NCBI RefSeq assembly: GCF_030733845.1
Contig: NZ_CP132311.1
Span: 1,677,501-1,741,500, forward strand
DNA length: 64,000 nucleotides
Direction: 5' to 3'
Source of the DNA: Shinella zoogloeoides
Lineage (GTDB): Bacteria; Pseudomonadota; Alphaproteobacteria; Rhizobiales; Rhizobiaceae
Positions 1 to 8,076 of the stretch are shown here, piece by piece. The notes under the pieces were generated by a model, which made no database searches, was not told the origin of the DNA, and saw only the letters and a list, made by a program, of their open reading frames with translations. The position numbers were made by a program, and so were the translations under genes. How positions within the stretch are numbered: position 1 is the stretch's first letter; every line of letters begins with the position of its first letter.

Positions 1-1673
1 GTCGCCACGACCACCTGCATCGGCGCGATCCACAGCGGCATGTGGCCGGCGAAGTTCTCGATGAGAATGCCGAGGAAACGCTCCATCGAGCCGCAGATGG
101 CGCGGTGGATCATCACCGGCTGGCGCTTTTCCGAGGCCTGGTCGATGTAGAAGGCGCCGAACCGCTCCGGCAGGTTGAAGTCGACCTGCGTCGTGCCGCA
201 TTGCCATTCGCGGCCGATGGCGTCCTTCAGCGTGTATTCGAACTTCGGCCCGTAGAACGCGCCCTCGCCCGGCAGGATGCCCGTCTTGATGTTGTTCGAC
301 TGCTGCTGGATCGTGTTCAGCACCTCCGTCATCACGCCCTCGGCGCGATCCCAGAGATCGTCCGAGCCGACGCGCTTGTCCGGCCGGGTGGAGAGCTTGA
401 TGGTGATCTCCTCGAAGCCGAAATCCTTGTAGACCGAGAGGATGAGGTCGTTGATGCGCAGGCATTCCGCCGCCATCTGCTCGTCGGTGCAGAAGACATG
501 CGCATCGTCCTGCGTGAAGCCGCGCACGCGCATCAGGCCGTGCAGCGCGCCCGAGGGTTCGTAGCGATGCACGTTGCCGAATTCCGCAAGGCGGACAGGC
601 AGTTCGCGATAGGACTTCAAGCCATGCTTGAAGATCTGCACATGGCCCGGGCAGTTCATCGGCTTCAGCGCGAAGACGCGCTCGTCGTCGGTCTCGTCGC
701 CGGCGACGGTCACCTTGAACATATTGTCGCGATACCAGCCCCAGTGGCCGGAGGTCTCCCAGAGCGACTTGTCGAGCACCTGCGGCGCGTTCACCTCCTC
801 ATAGGTGCCCGCGAGACGCCGACGCATATAGGCGACGAGCGTCTGGAACATGCGCCAGCCCTTGCCGTGCCAGAAGACGACGCCCGGCCCTTCCTCCTGG
901 AAATGGAAGAGGTCCATCTCGCGCCCGAGCCGGCGATGGTCGCGCTTCTCGGCCTCGGCGAGGATGTTGAGATAGGTGTCGAGCTCCTCCTGCGTGCGCC
1001 AGGCGGTGCCGTAGATGCGCGTCAGCATGGGATTGTTCGAATCGCCGCGCCAATAGGCGCCGGCGACCTTCATCAGCTTGAAGGCCGTGCCGATCTGGCC
1101 GGTCGCGGCCATGTGCGGCCCGCGACACAGGTCGAACCAGTCGCCCTGGTAGTAGATCTTGAGGTCCTGCCCCGCCGGGATCGCATCGACCAGTTCGACC
1201 TTGTAGGCCTCGCCCTTGGCGGAGAACACCTCCTTCGCCTTGTCGCGCGACCAGATTTCCTTGGTGAACGGCTTGTTGCGCTGGATGATCTCCTTCATGC
1301 GCTTTTCGATGACAGGCAGATCGTCGGGCGTGAAGGGCTCGTCCTTGGCGAAGTCGTAGTAGAAGCCGTTGTCGATGACCGGGCCGATGGTGACCTGCGT
1401 GCCGGGCCAAAGCTCCTGCACGGCCTCGGCCATCACATGGGCGGCGTCGTGGCGGATCAGTTCCAGCGCGCGCTCATCCTCGCGGGTGACGATCTCGATC
1501 CGCCCGTTGGAAACGGGATCGGAGAGATCGCGCAGCTCGCCGTCGAGCGCAATCGCGATCGCCTTCTTGGCCAGCGACTTGGAAATCGCCTCGGCCACAT
1601 CACGCCCCGTCGAGCCCGCGGGATATTCGCGGACGGAGCCATCGGGAAAAGTCAGGGAAACAGGTGCAGACAT
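1..1673 (-). CDS. thrS: Threonine--tRNA ligase, C-terminal end cut by window
   Basis: This enzyme charges tRNA-Thr with threonine in the cytoplasm. The reverse strand reads from an ATG at 1671-1673 ([20 protein letters not shown]) through an N-terminal TGS domain, the second additional (editing) domain with the [10 protein letters not shown] motif near residue 75, and the class II catalytic core including [13 protein letters not shown] and [20 protein letters not shown]. About 557 codons are present; the last part of the catalytic core and the anticodon-binding domain lie beyond base 1. The gene is upstream-bounded by the AT-rich ATPase/PIN island, so its promoter must lie in the 249 bases before that island or within it. 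Confidence 0.97.
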   Translation of the reverse strand, partial: MSAPVSLTFPDGSVREYPAGSTGRDVAEAISKSLAKKAIAIALDGELRDLSDPVSNGRIEIVTREDERALELIRHDAAHVMAEAVQELWPGTQVTIGPVIDNGFYYDFAKDEPFTPDDLPVIEKRMKEIIQRNKPFTKEIWSRDKAKEVFSAKGEAYKVELVDAIPAGQDLKIYYQGDWFDLCRGPHMAATGQIGTAFKLMKVAGAYWRGDSNNPMLTRIYGTAWRTQEELDTYLNILAEAEKRDHRRLGREMDLFHFQEEGPGVVFWHGKGWRMFQTLVAYMRRRLAGTYEEVNAPQVLDKSLWETSGHWGWYRDNMFKVTVAGDETDDERVFALKPMNCPGHVQIFKHGLKSYRELPVRLAEFGNVHRYEPSGALHGLMRVRGFTQDDAHVFCTDEQMAAECLRINDLILSVYKDFGFEEITIKLSTRPDKRVGSDDLWDRAEGVMTEVLNTIQQQSNNIKTGILPGEGAFYGPKFEYTLKDAIGREWQCGTTQVDFNLPERFGAFYIDQASEKRQPVMIHRAICGSMERFLGILIENFAGHMPLWIAPMQVVVA

Positions 1674-1922
1674 AAGGAATCTCCTATCCAGTCCCGCCAA
1701 CGAATGCGGGTGGTATGCGAGGGTAAAGGCCGGATGCGCCGGCGCGTAGCGCGTGCGGTATACGGGGAAATCGGGGGGATTGGAAGGGAGAGAATCGTTA
1801 GCAAATGCTATGCGGACTTTCTATTGTTGCCAGCATTAAGTATGCATGTCGGGAAATCGCAACGTGCGAGATTCAGGCAGCGAAAAGCACACCTTGTGTT
1901 AACTCGTTTTTTTGAGATTTCC

Positions 1923-3167
1923 ATGATCAGAGAAATAAAAATCCAAGATTGGAAAAGCTATAAATTAGCATCCATTCCATTTGATCAATTAACGGTGCTA
2001 ATTGGTACAAATGCTAGTGGAAAATCCAATGCTCTCGATGCATTAGAGTTCTTATCCCGTGTTTCGGCTGCAGCAGATATCAACTCGGCAATTGTAGGCG
2101 ATTCTAATACTGTAAACATACGCGGCGGACTGGAATGGGCAACTTTTGAACAAGGAAAAACATTTAAAATAACCGTAATTGCCAGTGGCGAAGATGAAAA
2201 GACTGATTACGAGTATAGCATTTCCATTGCAGTAGAAGGAAATAGTGCTGAACTTGAAAGTGAAGAACTTGTAAGAATAAAATATCAGGGACAATCCGAA
2301 AGAAGATTAAGGCTTTTTTGGACAGATGACCCAGATATTGGCGCACCCGGAATTATGGCGCGATTATATAATACGAAATCTGGCACGAAGCGCCCCATGC
2401 GCAGAAACCTGTCAATTTTATCTCAATTGGAAATCTATGAACTTAGAGAAGAAATAGATGTTGGAGTTAAGCACGTTATATCAAGTATACGTTCAATTTT
2501 TATTTTAGATCCAAACCCAGCATCCATGAGAACTTACTCCAGGCCATCGGAGAAACTTTTCAGAGACGGATCAAATATTGCTGGTGTGCTATCTGCTCTA
2601 CCGAAAGATAGAAAAGAAAAAGTAGAAGCAACCATTTCTAAGTACGCAGCAAAGATACCTGAAAAAGATATAACGCGTGTTTGGGCAGAGACAGTGGACA
2701 GACATCACGTAGACGCGATGTTATACTGCACAGAAAGGTGGAACGAAAAATCTGCTTTGGAGATGGACGCCAGGGGAATGTCTGACGGCACTTTGCGATT
2801 TATCTCCGTTATTGTTGCACTTCTCACGCAACCGGAGGGATCTCTTATTGTCGTGGAGGAGATTGACAACGGTTTGCATCCATCGCGTGCGGTCGATCTT
2901 CTATCTGCCATCCGCGAAATCGGAACTGAACGCAAGATTGACCTTCTTATTACGACTCACAACGTTGCGCTGCTTGATGCTCTTCCGCCAGGTGTCCTGC
3001 GATCGGTAGCAGTTGCAACTCGCAACATTACGACTGGCGCCAGCGAGATAACTATTTTGAATGATCTTCCTCACCTTGCACGTTTGGTTGCTGACGGAAG
3101 CCTTGGTCAGCTAGCCGCACAGGGAAAGATTGAAAGCTTTATTAAGGAACAGGACGAAAATGCCTGA
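1923..3167 (+). CDS. OLD/AAA_21-type ATPase, probable defence or toxin-system component
   Basis: A 414-residue ABC/SMC-like ATPase. Walker A is GTNASGKSN at residues 28-36. A signature-like MSDGTLR lies at 286-292, Walker B SLIVVEEID at 307-315, and a switch TTHN at 344-347. There is no TOPRIM or nuclease domain in the chain and no transmembrane segment. The ATG at 1923 begins the typical family start (MIREIKIQDWKSY). The reading frame stays open upstream, but that part is antisense to thrS and is not coding. The Shine-Dalgarno sequence is weak. Its TGA overlaps the start of the PIN-like gene, so the two are probably translationally coupled. The gene is much richer in A and T than its neighbours, which suggests horizontal transfer. 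The family is common in anti-phage systems such as PARIS, Gabija and Septu; the role here is inferred. Confidence 0.88.
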   Translation: MIREIKIQDWKSYKLASIPFDQLTVLIGTNASGKSNALDALEFLSRVSAAADINSAIVGDSNTVNIRGGLEWATFEQGKTFKITVIASGEDEKTDYEYSISIAVEGNSAELESEELVRIKYQGQSERRLRLFWTDDPDIGAPGIMARLYNTKSGTKRPMRRNLSILSQLEIYELREEIDVGVKHVISSIRSIFILDPNPASMRTYSRPSEKLFRDGSNIAGVLSALPKDRKEKVEATISKYAAKIPEKDITRVWAETVDRHHVDAMLYCTERWNEKSALEMDARGMSDGTLRFISVIVALLTQPEGSLIVVEEIDNGLHPSRAVDLLSAIREIGTERKIDLLITTHNVALLDALPPGVLRSVAVATRNITTGASEITILNDLPHLARLVADGSLGQLAAQGKIESFIKEQDENA

Positions 3168-3678
3168 GCTCGTCGGCGTGGTAGATACGGGTGTTCTTTG
3201 TTGCTGGCTGGAGGTCCCGGGAAAGGAAACGGCCGGTTCTGGTGATCAAAGATGGGACAATGCGCGCGCGAACCGTCAGATAGACGAGGTCATAAACCGT
3301 TCTGGAACGCTAATACTTCCACTTTCAGTAGTGATTGAAACTGCAAATCATATATCACAAGCATGTCACTCTCGGCGATCAAAAGCGGAGCAGCTTTTTA
3401 ATCGTGTAGTAGCATCTCTCAACGGGACGCACCCGTGGAAGCAATTCCTAGAGCCAGATAGGCTCTGGAACAAAGAATGGTATAATAGAGCTCAAGCCCA
3501 ATGGCCAGATTATGCTGATCGGCGCATAGGACTAGCTGATTACTCCATTGCAGACATATCCAAGTACTTTTTCGAGCTAGGGTCAGAAGTAATTACATTA
3601 ACCGCGGACCAAGCGCTAGCTGCAGAAGTGGGACACCTAACACACCCGCCAGTGTTGCGCAGACGCCAGCGCTTATAG
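3160..3678 (+). CDS. Small PIN-like protein, putative nuclease partner of the ATPase
   Basis: A 172-residue protein starting at the ATG at 3160, eight bases inside the upstream ATPase gene. It shows a PIN-like order of acidic residues: D9 after a hydrophobic strand (VGVVDTG), E60 (LSVVIETAN), D127 (RIGLADYSIAD) and D150 (VITLTADQAL). PIN domains are metal-dependent ribonucleases, frequent as toxins and as effectors. The assignment rests on residue pattern only, and the protein is a little longer than typical VapC toxins (about 130-140 residues). No VapB-like antitoxin is encoded beside it; the partner is the ATPase. Base composition is AT-rich like the ATPase gene. Inference: ATPase sensor plus nuclease effector. 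Confidence 0.72.
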   Translation: MPELVGVVDTGVLCCWLEVPGKETAGSGDQRWDNARANRQIDEVINRSGTLILPLSVVIETANHISQACHSRRSKAEQLFNRVVASLNGTHPWKQFLEPDRLWNKEWYNRAQAQWPDYADRRIGLADYSIADISKYFFELGSEVITLTADQALAAEVGHLTHPPVLRRRQRL

Positions 3679-4170
3679 ATTTTTCGCCCAAATTTCCCCG
3701 CCCCCAAAACCTCCCGTATCCTGAACCTCCTCCCGCCGCTGGACGGATCGCGTAACGTGTCGATGCGGGCGGGAGGAGGCGCTTTCGTTTTCTGCCGTAA
3801 CGTGCGGCAGGGGCGAGAGAGGCGAGGAGCGCTGCGGGGGCGAACGTCTCCGTCGTGACAGGCTTCCCCCTTCCCCGAGGTCTGCGGGGTCGGTTTGGGT
3901 CCGCCATGCAAGCGTTGCCGGCGCATGACCCCGAAAAGTGCGAAGCGGTTTTCGGACAAGGCTCGTGCAGCGAAGCAGCTCCCCGCCTGAAGGAGACCGG
4001 ACCGCCTCCGAAGAACGCCTGGGCCGCGCGAAAGCGAAGCCACCACATACATCAAAGAGAGGCAACGCTTTCGCGCGGTTCTCCGGACAGTTTCCCTAAT
4101 CCCGCCGGATCCCCGCAGGCGGATTTGGCGCGCCCGCGCGAAGGCGGACGGGCGCAGAAAGGAGAGCGTG
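3679..4170. other. 492-base gap with several inverted repeats, no convincing gene
   Basis: GC-rich sequence between the AT-rich island and the next gene. Open frames on both strands overlap one another and show no recognisable family. Visible structure includes a hairpin CTGCCG/CGGCAG at 3792-3810 and a perfect 13-base inverted repeat, CCGCGCGAAAGCG at 4024-4036 against its complement at 4066-4078. An imperfect outer extension pairs about 4006-4015 with 4079-4088. It also contains a palindromic rhizobial repeat. It may hold a structured RNA, or simply repeats that gather at an island edge. Confidence 0.5.
3923..3968. repeat. Rhizobial palindromic intergenic repeat
   Basis: The arms CCGAAAA (3931-3937) and TTTTCGG (3948-3954) flank GTGCGAAGCGG, and GCATGACC/GGCTCGTGC lie on either side. 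This CCGAAAAGTG...CGGTTTTCGG pattern is, from general knowledge, a dispersed repeat of Rhizobiales genomes. Only one copy was recognised in this window. Confidence 0.5.
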
Positions 4171-4569
4171 ATGGAAGATCAGAGGCTTCCCGAGGACAAG
4201 AAACTGCAAAGGGAGGCGCGGCGGCTCCAGCCGTTCTTTCGCGAGGCGGCCACGTTTGCCGGCCTGCACCTCGCCTGCCGCCTGCCGAAATGCCGGCGGG
4301 CGAAACGCTGCACCGGCTGCTGGCCGGCCGAGGAGATCGCCACCACCCATTACAAGAAGTTTCCGCCCTGCGTGATGAGCAACGAAACCCAGAGCGAACT
4401 CAACCACGCGACGATGGTGCTCGGCGAGCGCCAGCGCCAGGAATACCTCGCCGCCGGCTACACCCAGGAGGACTTCGACCGATGGGAGGCCGAGGAGGAA
4501 GCGGAGATCGAAGCGGAGGAGCAGGCCGAAGCGCTCGCCCTCAGCCGAGCATCGCGCAAAGGCCGTTGA
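4171..4569 (+). CDS. Conserved hypothetical Cys-rich protein
   Basis: 132 residues from the ATG at 4171, preceded by a good ribosome binding site (AGGAGAG at about 4160). A GTG directly before it is also in frame. The middle holds a cysteine cluster, CRLPKCRRAKRCTGCW, plus a further PPCVMS, which could bind zinc or an Fe-S cluster. The C-terminal third is strongly acidic (WEAEEEAEIEAEEQAEA). The 3' end overlaps the convergent DUF1697 gene by 29 bases. I do not recognise a named family. Base composition is like the host, so it is not part of the AT-rich island. Confidence 0.7.
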   Translation: MEDQRLPEDKKLQREARRLQPFFREAATFAGLHLACRLPKCRRAKRCTGCWPAEEIATTHYKKFPPCVMSNETQSELNHATMVLGERQRQEYLAAGYTQEDFDRWEAEEEAEIEAEEQAEALALSRASRKGR

Positions 4570-5068
4570 CGGTGTTGGCGTTGCGCAGCGTGCCGATGCC
4601 GAGCTTCTTCGTCGTCAGGTGCGACAGCAGCTTCGTCTCGCTCGGCTTGCGGGAAAAATCGACCCACAGGTCGCCGTCGACCAGCGCGAGGCGGATGTCC
4701 GGCGCGGCGATGGCTTCGAGCCTTGCCAGCGCATCCGGCCCGAGCGGCCGGCGCATGACGCGAATGCCGACATCCGGGCCGTTGCCGTCGGGAAACGGAT
4801 TTTTGGCGGCAAGGCGGCGGAAGGCATCTTCGGTGCGCAGGACGATATCGACATGTTTTCCGAACCGCGTGCGGAAAGCCGCTTCCAGCCGCGCCTCGAT
4901 ATCGGCGGGCGGCGCCGCGTCGCCGTCGAAGACCAGGTTGCCGGTCGCGACCAGCGTGCGGGTGTTGCGAAAGCCGAGCTCTTCCGCCATCGCCCTCAGA
5001 TCCGCCATCACCAGCCTTTTGCCGGGGCCGAGCACGATCGAGTGGAGCAGGCCGACATATGTCGTCAT
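4541..5068 (-). CDS. DUF1697 family protein
   Basis: 175 residues. The start MTTYVGLLHSIVLG, the MADLRAMAEELGFRNTRTL segment and the TGNLVFDG strand are typical of DUF1697, a cytoplasmic family of unknown function with two ferredoxin-like halves. The usual RGINVGG at the N-terminus is altered to HSIVLGP, which is unusual. The ATG at 5066-5068 overlaps the TGA of the upstream DUF2267 gene (ATGA), so the two are co-transcribed and probably co-translated. Confidence 0.85.
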   Translation of the reverse strand: MTTYVGLLHSIVLGPGKRLVMADLRAMAEELGFRNTRTLVATGNLVFDGDAAPPADIEARLEAAFRTRFGKHVDIVLRTEDAFRRLAAKNPFPDGNGPDVGIRVMRRPLGPDALARLEAIAAPDIRLALVDGDLWVDFSRKPSETKLLSHLTTKKLGIGTLRNANTVNGLCAMLG

Positions 5069-5469
5069 TGCCAGTAGGCCCTCGCCTCGGGCGGCAGGCG
5101 CGCCAGTCCGCGCTCGAAGGCGTCGGGGTCGACATGGCGGCGCAGCGCGGCGGCGACATCGGCGATGGACGATGCGGGAGAGACGTTGTGATCGCCCCGG
5201 AAGGCCAGCACCTCGCGGGTCAGCGCCGCGCGGTCGGCAAATGGCTGGACGGGCGCGCCCGCATCCCAGTTGGACACGAAGATGGCGCGCAGCACCGGCG
5301 GCAGCAGGTCCGCGAAGGCAAGCGCCTCGGCGATATGAAGGCGGCGGCGGAACACGGTCAGCACCGCCTCCACCATCGTATAGGCCTGGTTGGTCGTCTG
5401 CAGCATGGCAATGTCGCGTGCGTCGATGAGGAAGGCGTCGAAATCGCGGGAGGCCTGGCGGTAGGACAT
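5065..5469 (-). CDS. DUF2267 family protein
   Basis: 134 residues beginning MSYRQASRDFDAFL. The helical pattern, with MVEAVLTVFRRRLHIAEALAFADLLPPVLRAIF, is typical of DUF2267, in which two such helical units are common. Function is unknown; the protein is soluble. The frame is open further upstream, but that would run into yidD, and the start at 5467-5469 fits the family. It lies 16 bases after yidD and overlaps DUF1697 by four bases, giving the operon yidD, DUF2267, DUF1697. Confidence 0.8.
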   Translation of the reverse strand: MSYRQASRDFDAFLIDARDIAMLQTTNQAYTMVEAVLTVFRRRLHIAEALAFADLLPPVLRAIFVSNWDAGAPVQPFADRAALTREVLAFRGDHNVSPASSIADVAAALRRHVDPDAFERGLARLPPEARAYWQ

Positions 5470-5485
5470 GGGCACGGTCACGGCA

Positions 5486-5854
5486 TCACCCCTTCGCGGC
5501 CCTGGAGACGCGCCACAGCCGCCACGGCGCCCACCATCGGAACCGGCTGTCCAGCACCTCCGGCACGGGATCGAAGCCATGCGTGCCGCCCGGCCCGCAG
5601 CGCGCGACGCGGAACAGCGCCATGAATCCCCCCCGCCAAAGCCCATGCCGCGCCACCGCCTCGTAGCCATATTCCGAGCAAGTCGGCAGGTGCCGGCAGG
5701 AGTTGCCGATGAAGCCGGAGAGCGTCAGCTGGTAGAGGCGGATGAACCCCATGCCGAACAGCCGCCCCGGCGTCTTGCGGAACGGGCCGTTCCAGTTGCG
5801 CCCCTTGTAGGCGCGGCGCGGGGCGGCGTGGCGGCAGTCGGGGGCGTCACACAT
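5486..5854 (-). CDS. yidD: Membrane protein insertion efficiency factor YidD
   Basis: 122 residues. The family core is clear: FIRLYQLTLSGFIGNSCRHL followed by PTCSEYGYEAVARHG and the WRGGFMALFRVARCGPGG segment. YidD is a small membrane-associated protein that helps YidC insert inner-membrane proteins. It is usually next to rnpA and yidC. In this window it follows a NifU-like scaffold gene instead, separated by a repeat cluster. The start at 5852-5854 (MCDAPDCRHAA) gives an N-terminal extension of about 30 residues compared with the E. coli protein. Confidence 0.93.
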   Translation of the reverse strand: MCDAPDCRHAAPRRAYKGRNWNGPFRKTPGRLFGMGFIRLYQLTLSGFIGNSCRHLPTCSEYGYEAVARHGLWRGGFMALFRVARCGPGGTHGFDPVPEVLDSRFRWWAPWRLWRVSRAAKG

Positions 5855-5890
5855 CGGAAGGCCCCGCCCTCGAAGGGAAGGCTTGCCGCG

Positions 5891-6175
5891 CCATACCCCC
5901 CTCTGCCCCGCCGGGCATCTCCCCCACAAGGAGGGAGCTATCCCCTATGGCGGAGCGTTGCGGTTTTCCCCTTCTCCCCAGCGGGGAGAAGGTGGCCCGA
6001 AGGGTCGGATGAGGGGGCACGCGGCCGCAAACATCACCCCTTGCCTTCGGCACCCCCTCATCCGCCTGCCGGCACCTTCTCCCCGGCGGGGAGAAGGGAA
6101 CCAGCGGCGATGGATTCACTCCATATGCAATTGCCCTGTCCCTGTGGGGGAGATGCCCGGCGGGGCAGAGGGGGG
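5891..6175. repeat. Cluster of rhizobial intergenic palindromic repeats
   Basis: The 345 bases between yidD and the NifU-like gene contain no gene. A 32-base unit at 5896-5927 (CCCCCTCTGCCCCGCC at its left end) recurs as a perfect inverted copy at 6143-6174. Inside lie two copies of a second unit with near-palindromes CTTCTCCCC-NNN-GGGGAGAAG at 5971-5991 and 6076-6096, flanked by GGATGAGGGGG and CCCCCTCATCC. The second unit is also found near 39258-39385. Confidence 0.9.
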
Positions 6176-6199
6176 TGGCCGCTCCGGCAAACACCACCC

Positions 6200-6646
6200 T
6201 CACCCTGCCTTTTCCAGGCGCTTCGCCTCGATCTGGCCGATGGCGTCCACCACCGCGTCGAAGGTCAGCATGGTGGAGGCGTGGCGGGCCTTGTAGTCCT
6301 TGACGGGTTTCAGGAAGCGCATGTCCTCGAAGCGGCCCGTCGGCCCCTCGCCGTCGGCCTTCAGCATGGCGAGCATGTCCTCGCGCGCCTGCCGGATTTC
6401 GCCGACACTCGCGCCGACGATGTGGCGCGCCATGACCGAGGACGACGCCTGGCCGAGCGCGCAGGCCTTCACCTCGTGCGCGAAATCGCTGACGCGGTCG
6501 CCGTCGAGCTTGAGATACACCTTCACCCGCGAGCCGCAGAGCTTGGAATGGGCGCCCGCCTCGCCGTCCGCATCCGCCAGCGTGCCGATGCGCGGGATGT
6601 TGCCGGCGAACTCGAGGATACGGCTGTTATAGATATCGTCCATCAT
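6200..6646 (-). CDS. NifU/IscU-like iron-sulfur cluster scaffold
   Basis: 148 residues from the ATG at 6644-6646. NifU N-terminal fold: SKLCGSRVKVYLKLDGDRV holds the first ligand Cys and KACALGQASSSVMARHIVG the second. Where IscU has a third ligand, as His-Cys, this protein reads RHASTMLTFDA, so the His is kept and the Cys is absent. The protein probably carries or transfers Fe-S clusters. It is transcribed toward yidD across a repeat cluster and divergently from folE. The main Fe-S machinery is the suf operon near 45-52 kb. Confidence 0.88.
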   Translation of the reverse strand: MMDDIYNSRILEFAGNIPRIGTLADADGEAGAHSKLCGSRVKVYLKLDGDRVSDFAHEVKACALGQASSSVMARHIVGASVGEIRQAREDMLAMLKADGEGPTGRFEDMRFLKPVKDYKARHASTMLTFDAVVDAIGQIEAKRLEKAG

Positions 6647-6844
6647 GGTTCCGTTTTCCGCGTATTTTGCGGAATCTTCAATGATCCGAGGAGATTATTC
6701 CGGCATCGTCGGTAAAAAAGCATGCCGTGTCGCCTTCCGCCTCTTTCGCAGTCGTCGGTCGATACTATATGATAACTCGTATTGGGGTGAGGGTTTTACA
6801 ATATGTGAACGCTCACCTGTTGTTTGGGAAACCGTGCCGGACGG

Positions 6845-6935
6845 TCAGCGCACTGTTAAGCGAAGACCCGAAAGCCCCGGAGCCCGCCAACGGAACCCAA
6901 GCCTGCAGGGTTAGGCGAATGGCCAGTGGCGAGTC
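6845..6935 (+). promoter_or_regulatory. Probable THF-II (folE motif) riboswitch
   Basis: The leader of folE. An outer stem pairs CACTG (6851-6855) with CAGTG (6924-6928). Inner segments include CCCCGG/CCAACGG and overlapping partners AACCC/GGGTT and GCCT/AGGC around 6895-6915. Tetrahydrofolate riboswitches of class II are known upstream of folE in alphaproteobacteria, so position and size fit. The sequence match to the consensus was judged from memory only. A further small palindrome CAGGTAACCTG (6948-6958) lies just before the ribosome binding site GAAAGG. Confidence 0.55.
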
Positions 6936-6977
6936 CGATAAACACGTCAGGTAACCTGCAGAAAGGTCAATGGGTCC

Positions 6978-7589
6978 ATGGACGCCATAGTCACCAATTT
7001 TCCGCGCATCGACGACCAGTCGGACCGCCCCTCCCAGAAGGAGGCGGAAGAGGCCGTTCGCGTGCTGTTGCGCTGGGCGGGCGATGATCCGCAGCGCGAA
7101 GGCCTGCTCGATACCCCTGCCCGCGTCGCCAAGTCCTATCGCGAACTGTTCTCCGGCTACGACCTTGCCGCCGAGGACGTTCTCGGCCGCACCTTCGAGG
7201 AGGTCGCCGGCTATGACGACATGGTGCTGGTGAAGGACATCCCGTTCTTCTCGCATTGCGAGCACCACATGGTGCCGATCATCGGCAAGGCGCATGTCGC
7301 ATACCTGCCGAACGGCCGGGTGCTGGGCCTTTCCAAGATCGCCCGCGTGGTGGAAATCTTCGGCCGCCGCCTGCAAACGCAGGAGACGATGACCGCGCAG
7401 ATCGCCCGCTCGATCGACGAGACCCTGAACCCGCGCGGCGTCGCCGTGATGATCGAGGCCGAGCATATGTGCATGGCCATGCGCGGCATCCAGAAACAGG
7501 GCTCGACAACGCTCACCACCACCTTTACCGGTGCCTTCAAGACCGAGCCGACCGAACAGGTCCGGTTCATGACGATGATCCGGAGCTAG
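6978..7589 (+). CDS. folE: GTP cyclohydrolase I
   Basis: 203 residues. Converts GTP to dihydroneopterin triphosphate, the first step of folate synthesis. Zinc ligands are visible: C94 and H97 in [20 protein letters not shown], and C165 in [11 protein letters not shown]. The [11 protein letters not shown] and [13 protein letters not shown] motifs are family signatures. The ATG at 6978 has GAAAGG ten bases upstream. The 331-base region upstream carries the promoter and a probable tetrahydrofolate riboswitch. hisI follows after 34 bases, probably in the same transcript. Confidence 0.97.
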   Translation: MDAIVTNFPRIDDQSDRPSQKEAEEAVRVLLRWAGDDPQREGLLDTPARVAKSYRELFSGYDLAAEDVLGRTFEEVAGYDDMVLVKDIPFFSHCEHHMVPIIGKAHVAYLPNGRVLGLSKIARVVEIFGRRLQTQETMTAQIARSIDETLNPRGVAVMIEAEHMCMAMRGIQKQGSTTLTTTFTGAFKTEPTEQVRFMTMIRS

Positions 7590-7623
7590 GCGAAAGCCGG
7601 CTCCCGCAAGAGAGCCGAGCGCC

Positions 7624-8076
7624 ATGCCGATCACCTTCCAAGCCCCCTCCAAGGACAAGGCCGAACTCGAAACGGGCGCGGCCTTCACCCCACGCTTCGA
7701 CGAGAACGGCCTCGTCACCGCCGTCGTGACCGATGTGAAGGACGGCGAGCTGCTGATGGTCGCCCACATGAACGCGCAATCGCTGGCGCTGACCATCGAG
7801 ACCGGCATCGCCCACTACTGGAGCCGCTCGCGCAAGGCGCTGTGGAAGAAGGGCGAGACCTCCGGCAACCTGCAGACCGTCGTCGAGCTTCGCACGGATT
7901 GCGACCAGGACGCCGTATGGCTGAAGGTCTCGGTCGCCGGCCACGACGCGACCTGCCACACCGGCCGCCGCTCCTGCTTCTACCGCACCGTTTCCAACGG
8001 TCCCGATGGCGCGGTGCTGGCGATCACCGGCGGCGAGCCGCAATTCGATCCAGCGGCGATCTACAGCAAAAATTAA
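7624..8076 (+). CDS. hisI: Phosphoribosyl-AMP cyclohydrolase
   Basis: 150 residues. Opens the purine ring of phosphoribosyl-AMP in histidine synthesis. Family motifs: [38 protein letters not shown], the Mg-binding DCDQDAVWL and the zinc site [10 protein letters not shown]. It is a stand-alone HisI without the HisE domain, as usual in alphaproteobacteria. It shares the folE transcript; both enzymes act on purine nucleotide rings by hydrolysis. Confidence 0.97.
   Translation: MPITFQAPSKDKAELETGAAFTPRFDENGLVTAVVTDVKDGELLMVAHMNAQSLALTIETGIAHYWSRSRKALWKKGETSGNLQTVVELRTDCDQDAVWLKVSVAGHDATCHTGRRSCFYRTVSNGPDGAVLAITGGEPQFDPAAIYSKN

Noticed and set aside
42..1922. Long open frame on the plus strand fused in frame to the ATPase gene
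   Set aside because: It is antisense to thrS, which has clear synthetase motifs. Its sequence is the Arg/Leu-rich kind produced by GC-rich antisense strands. The ATPase starts at 1923.
3160..3678. Classic VapBC toxin-antitoxin pair
   Set aside because: There is no small AbrB- or RHH-type antitoxin gene; the coupled partner is a large ATPase, so the usual VapBC label does not fit.
5883..6296. Open frames through the repeat cluster between yidD and the NifU-like gene
   Set aside because: They translate palindromic repeats and have no protein-like content.
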